A stretch of 7,775 nt of DNA from positions 1-7,775 of the forward strand of contig CAZMUZ010000149.1 of assembly GCA_964569315.1 (NCBI GenBank), written 5' to 3'. The translations under genes and the position numbers were made by a program. Below are positions 5,146 to 7,775 of this stretch, piece after piece. The first letter of the stretch is position 1. Each line of letters starts with the position of its first letter. Below the pieces are notes generated by a model. That model was not told the origin of the DNA and did not search any database. It worked only from the letters and a program-made list of their open reading frames with translations. The DNA comes from CADEFF01 sp964569315 (GTDB lineage Bacteria; Pseudomonadota; Alphaproteobacteria; Dongiales; Dongiaceae).

Positions 5146-7128
5146 TCAGGGAGCGGCGGCGGCGGCCTGCTGATCGGGCGAGGCGAGCCAGAAGGTGTCG
5201 GGTTTGTAGATGCCGAATTGGGCGCCGGGGTCCCAGTTGAAGATGCCGATCTCCGGCAGGTTGCGTAGCTGGTTCGAGGCGACCACCGGCTGGGGCACGC
5301 CGGCCACCGTGCCGATCACGTAAACCTGGTCGGTATAGAGGCCGATGATCTCGCGCCAGAGCCGATGGCGCTCCTCCTCCGTGCCGGCGGCCTGCCACGC
5401 ATCGAAGAGGCTCTCGAGCCGCTGCGCCTCGGGCATGTCGACGGGCTCGCCCGCATCGCCGCCGGTCTCGACATACTGGCCCCATTTCGGCCATTGGAGC
5501 TGCATCTGGGTGGTCGGCGCGAATTCCTGCGGGCTCGAATCGATGTTCGGGATGCCGTTGTCGAGCCCCGCCCAGACCGACATCAGCGTCTCGCCGGCGA
5601 AGATCCGGTTGCGGAACACCTCGCGCTGCGAGGGCTTGCTGTAGAGCCGGATGCCGAGGTCCGCCCAGCTATCCTTGACCAGCTCGAGCACGTCGCCTTC
5701 CTCGGTGCTCTCGCCCGCCGTCTCGATGATGAGGTTCATCGGCCGCCCGTCGGGCAGGAGCCGCGTGCCGTCGTCGTCGCGCTCCGTCAGGCCCATCTCG
5801 TCGAGCAGCGCGTTCGCCTGGTCCGGGTCGTAGGCCGCCCAGGCGGCGCTGAAGCGGTTCTCGAAGAGCTCGCTTTCCGGAAGCACCGAGTTGGCGCCTT
5901 CGCGGGCGAGCCCGTAATAGATCACCTGGTTGATCTCGTGCCGGTCGATGCCGAGCGAGAGCGCGCGCCGGAAGCGCACGTCGCGCATCACGTCGCGCCA
6001 GACCGTGTCTTTCGCGTTGAGATTGGGATAGAGCGCGACCTGCGAGCCGAGGCCGCTCTTCCAGAGCCGCACGCGATAGTCGCCGTTCTTCTCGCCTTCC
6101 TTGAGGAAGGTGTAGTTGTCGAAACGCAGGTTGCGCGCCTGGAGCGTGGATTCGCCGGCGCCGGTCTTGGCGGGAATGATCTTGCTGTCGGCGATGTTGA
6201 ACATCACCCGGTCGATATAGGGAAGCTGATGCCCGGCCGAATCGATGCGGTAGTAGTAGGGGTTGCGCACGAAGACGAAATGATCCGAGGGCGGCTTCGT
6301 GGTCAGCATCCAGGGGTCGAGCGTCGGCAGCTTCGGATTGTCGTTGCGATACATGTTGTCGCGGCGGTTATGCAGCGCCGCCCAGGAGGGCTGCTCCGCC
6401 TCCTTCACCTTCTCCGCGAGCTCCTCCGCATCCGCATAGGCCGCGTGGAACTTCTTCAGATAGGCGCTCGGCCGGTAGATATAGAGCGGCGAGGCGGCGG
6501 CGAGCGCGGGCAGGAAATTGCCGTTCGGCTTCGACCAGCTATAGCGCACCGTGGTCTCGTCGATGATCTCGACCTTCGGCGCCTCGCCCTCCACCAGCAG
6601 CGTGACCGGCGGGCCCGCGGGCGAAAGCTCGGGATTGTTCGCCACATCCTCCCAGAAATAGCGGAAATCCTCGGTGGTGAAGGGCTTCCCGTCCGACCAT
6701 TTGTGGCCGGGCCGCAGATGGAAGGTGAAGATGCGCCCTTCCTCGACCTCGTAGCTCTGCAGGATGTCGGGCACCAGCGCGAAGTCGCGGTCGTAGGCGA
6801 CGAGCCGCGCATAGGCATAGACGGTCATCACCCGGGTATCCTTCGGGGACGCCATCAGCATCACCATGTCGCCGCCGTACTGGCCGGGCTCCGCCGGTTG
6901 CACCACCGCCGGCGCCGCCGGCAGCCGCGCCTCGATCGGCGGCAGCTCGCCGATGGCCACCTGGCCGGTGAGGAAGGGCGGCTCGATCAGGTTCGAAACG
7001 CCCTCCTCGGCGAAGGCGGCGCCCGAAACCAAGAGCGCCAGCGCAGCCAGGGCCGCGACGAGCCGGGGCCGCCGCGCCGGGCTTGCGGCGCGCCGCCGCG
7101 TCGGAGACGGCACCGGAAGCGCGTTCAC
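5146..7128 (-). CDS. ABC importer substrate-binding protein, family 5 (SBP_bac_5)
   Basis: The 660-residue product starts at a GTG (7128) that overlaps the ATPase stop (GTGA). This start places a clear Sec signal peptide at the N-terminus: basic residues (RRR at 11-13, R19, R20, R22), a hydrophobic core (23-36) and a likely cut after AFA (38-40). There is no lipobox cysteine, so it should be a free periplasmic protein. A Pro/Ala-rich linker (about 60-82) leads into the binding domain. The family signature is visible at 119-160: VPDILQSYEVEEG, FHLRPGHKWSDGKPFT and TEDFRYFWEDV. A later IDRHEINQVIYYGLAREG stretch is also typical. It is longer than E. coli DppA or OppA (about 535-545). Ligand is unknown: family members bind peptides, nickel, opines and, as with AgpA of Sinorhizobium, alpha-galactosides. 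The C-terminus ends in an Ala-rich tail. It feeds the two permeases encoded just downstream. Confidence 0.94.
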   Translation of the reverse strand: MNALPVPSPTRRRAASPARRPRLVAALAALALLVSGAAFAEEGVSNLIEPPFLTGQVAIGELPPIEARLPAAPAVVQPAEPGQYGGDMVMLMASPKDTRVMTVYAYARLVAYDRDFALVPDILQSYEVEEGRIFTFHLRPGHKWSDGKPFTTEDFRYFWEDVANNPELSPAGPPVTLLVEGEAPKVEIIDETTVRYSWSKPNGNFLPALAAASPLYIYRPSAYLKKFHAAYADAEELAEKVKEAEQPSWAALHNRRDNMYRNDNPKLPTLDPWMLTTKPPSDHFVFVRNPYYYRIDSAGHQLPYIDRVMFNIADSKIIPAKTGAGESTLQARNLRFDNYTFLKEGEKNGDYRVRLWKSGLGSQVALYPNLNAKDTVWRDVMRDVRFRRALSLGIDRHEINQVIYYGLAREGANSVLPESELFENRFSAAWAAYDPDQANALLDEMGLTERDDDGTRLLPDGRPMNLIIETAGESTEEGDVLELVKDSWADLGIRLYSKPSQREVFRNRIFAGETLMSVWAGLDNGIPNIDSSPQEFAPTTQMQLQWPKWGQYVETGGDAGEPVDMPEAQRLESLFDAWQAAGTEEERHRLWREIIGLYTDQVYVIGTVAGVPQPVVASNQLRNLPEIGIFNWDPGAQFGIYKPDTFWLASPDQQAAAAAP

Positions 7129-7775
7129 GAGGCCTGTCTCTGCATCAGAATCTCCTCGCTGGCGCGGACGAAATGCCCGTCGCCGAGATCGATCATAAGC
7201 GGACGGCGCGCCTCGTCGATGGTGAAAGGCAGGGGCCAAGCTTCCGGCGTCGAGGCCTTGTCCGCCATCAGCTTGTCGAAATCGAGCGGGAATTCGGGGT
7301 TCGGCTCCGGCACGGCGGCCAGCAGCGCCCGGGTATAGGGATGGACCGCGTGGCCGAACAGGAGATCGCGCGGTGCAAGCTCGACGATCCGGCCCCGGCA
7401 CATTACCGCGATCCGGTCGGCCACGTAATCGACCACCGCCAGATTATGCGAAATGAACAGGTAGGTGAGCCCGAGCTTCTTCTGCAAGTCCTTGAGAAGA
7501 TTGAGAATCTGCGCCTGAATCGAGACGTCGAGCGCGGAGACCGGCTCGTCGCAGATCAGAAGGTCCGGCTGCAGCGCCAGCGCCCGGGCGATGCCGATGC
7601 GCTGCCGCTGGCCGCCGGAGAAGCTGTGCGGGTAGCGCTTCAGATGCCGCACGTCGAGCCCGACGAGCTGCATCAGCTCCTTCACCAGCTCGGCCCGCGA
7701 GCGCGCATTGCCGATATTGTGGATCACCAGCGGCTCGCTGATGATGTCGAACACGGTCATGCGCGGATTGAGCGA
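7125..7775 (-). CDS. ABC importer ATPase, DppF/OppF-like, 5' end missing
   Basis: The visible 217 codons enter from the right edge with no start. The ATG at 7760 is not the true start, since SLNPRMTV, which follows the Q-loop in DppF/OppF proteins, reads through it. The Walker A motif must lie outside the window. Seen in order are the ABC signature SFSGGQRQRIGIARAL, Walker B LLICDEP, the D-loop SALD and the switch histidine in LFISHNLAVV. The HPYTRALLAAVPEPNP stretch of the C-terminal oligo_HPY domain follows. These mark the energising subunit of a peptide/nickel-type importer. A tail of about 50 residues after the HPY region ends in DLGDGHFVRASEEIL. The protein could be a single DppF-like subunit or the second half of a fused DppD-DppF (YejF-like) protein; the window cannot tell. 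Its TGA overlaps the binding-protein GTG, making it the upstream gene of the operon. Confidence 0.93.
   Translation of the reverse strand, partial: SLNPRMTVFDIISEPLVIHNIGNARSRAELVKELMQLVGLDVRHLKRYPHSFSGGQRQRIGIARALALQPDLLICDEPVSALDVSIQAQILNLLKDLQKKLGLTYLFISHNLAVVDYVADRIAVMCRGRIVELAPRDLLFGHAVHPYTRALLAAVPEPNPEFPLDFDKLMADKASTPEAWPLPFTIDEARRPLMIDLGDGHFVRASEEILMQRQAS

Noticed and set aside
5111..5494. N-terminal extension of the DppB-like permease to 460 residues
   Set aside because: The extension overlaps the binding-protein C-terminus in another frame, and the standard DppB N-terminus starts exactly at the ATG at 5110.
5365..7338. 657-codon open frame on the plus strand opposite the binding-protein gene
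   Set aside because: Long antisense open frames are expected in GC-rich genes with G/C third positions; its translation is low-complexity and the opposite strand encodes a clear family 5 binding protein.
7129..7401. N-terminal extension of the binding protein to 751 residues
   Set aside because: It would bury the signal peptide inside the protein and overlaps the ATPase coding sequence; the GTG at 7128 gives a proper export signal.
1..7775. CRISPR arrays, tRNA/rRNA genes, transposases, attachment sites, toxin-antitoxin or defence genes
   Set aside because: Both strands were scanned and no spaced direct repeats, cloverleaf-like sequences or proteins with such motifs were seen.

Overview
The window is high-GC, densely coded DNA with strongly GC-biased third codon positions, Gram-negative type exporters and importers, and 4-nt stop/start overlaps. 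Together these suggest an alphaproteobacterium (Rhodospirillales- or Hyphomicrobiales-like). This is an inference from style and protein flavour; genus cannot be named. No RNA genes, insertion sequences, CRISPR arrays, phage genes or plasmid functions were seen.

Layout, left to right. (1) Positions 1-1014, minus strand: the first 338 residues of a major facilitator superfamily (MFS) permease, cut by the left edge. (2) Positions 1015-1227: a 213-bp divergent intergenic region with weak candidate promoters on both strands and a nested inverted repeat. (3) Positions 1228-2924, plus strand: a two-gene unit of an MBL-fold metallohydrolase and a Methyltransf_24-type SAM-dependent methyltransferase, joined by a GTGA stop/start overlap. 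(4) A 9-bp convergent gap at 2925-2933 with a short palindrome. (5) Positions 2934-7775, minus strand: a peptide/nickel/opine-type (Dpp/Opp-like) ABC importer operon, transcribed from right to left as ATPase (5' end outside the window), family 5 solute-binding protein, DppB-like permease, DppC-like permease.

How the genes work together. The ABC genes form a nearly complete importer. The exported binding protein captures a peptide-like or oligosaccharide-like ligand in the periplasm. The two permeases form the inner-membrane channel, and the ATPase drives it. ATPase/binding protein and permease B/permease C are each linked by 4-nt overlaps (GTGA and ATGA), so translation is probably coupled. 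Only the binding-protein/permease B junction has a gap (35 bp), and it holds a small hairpin. The metallohydrolase and methyltransferase are probably co-expressed, but nothing in the sequence names their substrates.

Overall this looks like ordinary chromosomal metabolic and transport DNA. I see no strong evidence of a novel defence, mobile or otherwise undescribed system. The points most worth a second look are the metallohydrolase-methyltransferase pair, the ATPase-first order of the importer operon, the structured 35-bp junction, and the large periplasmic insert in the DppC-like permease.
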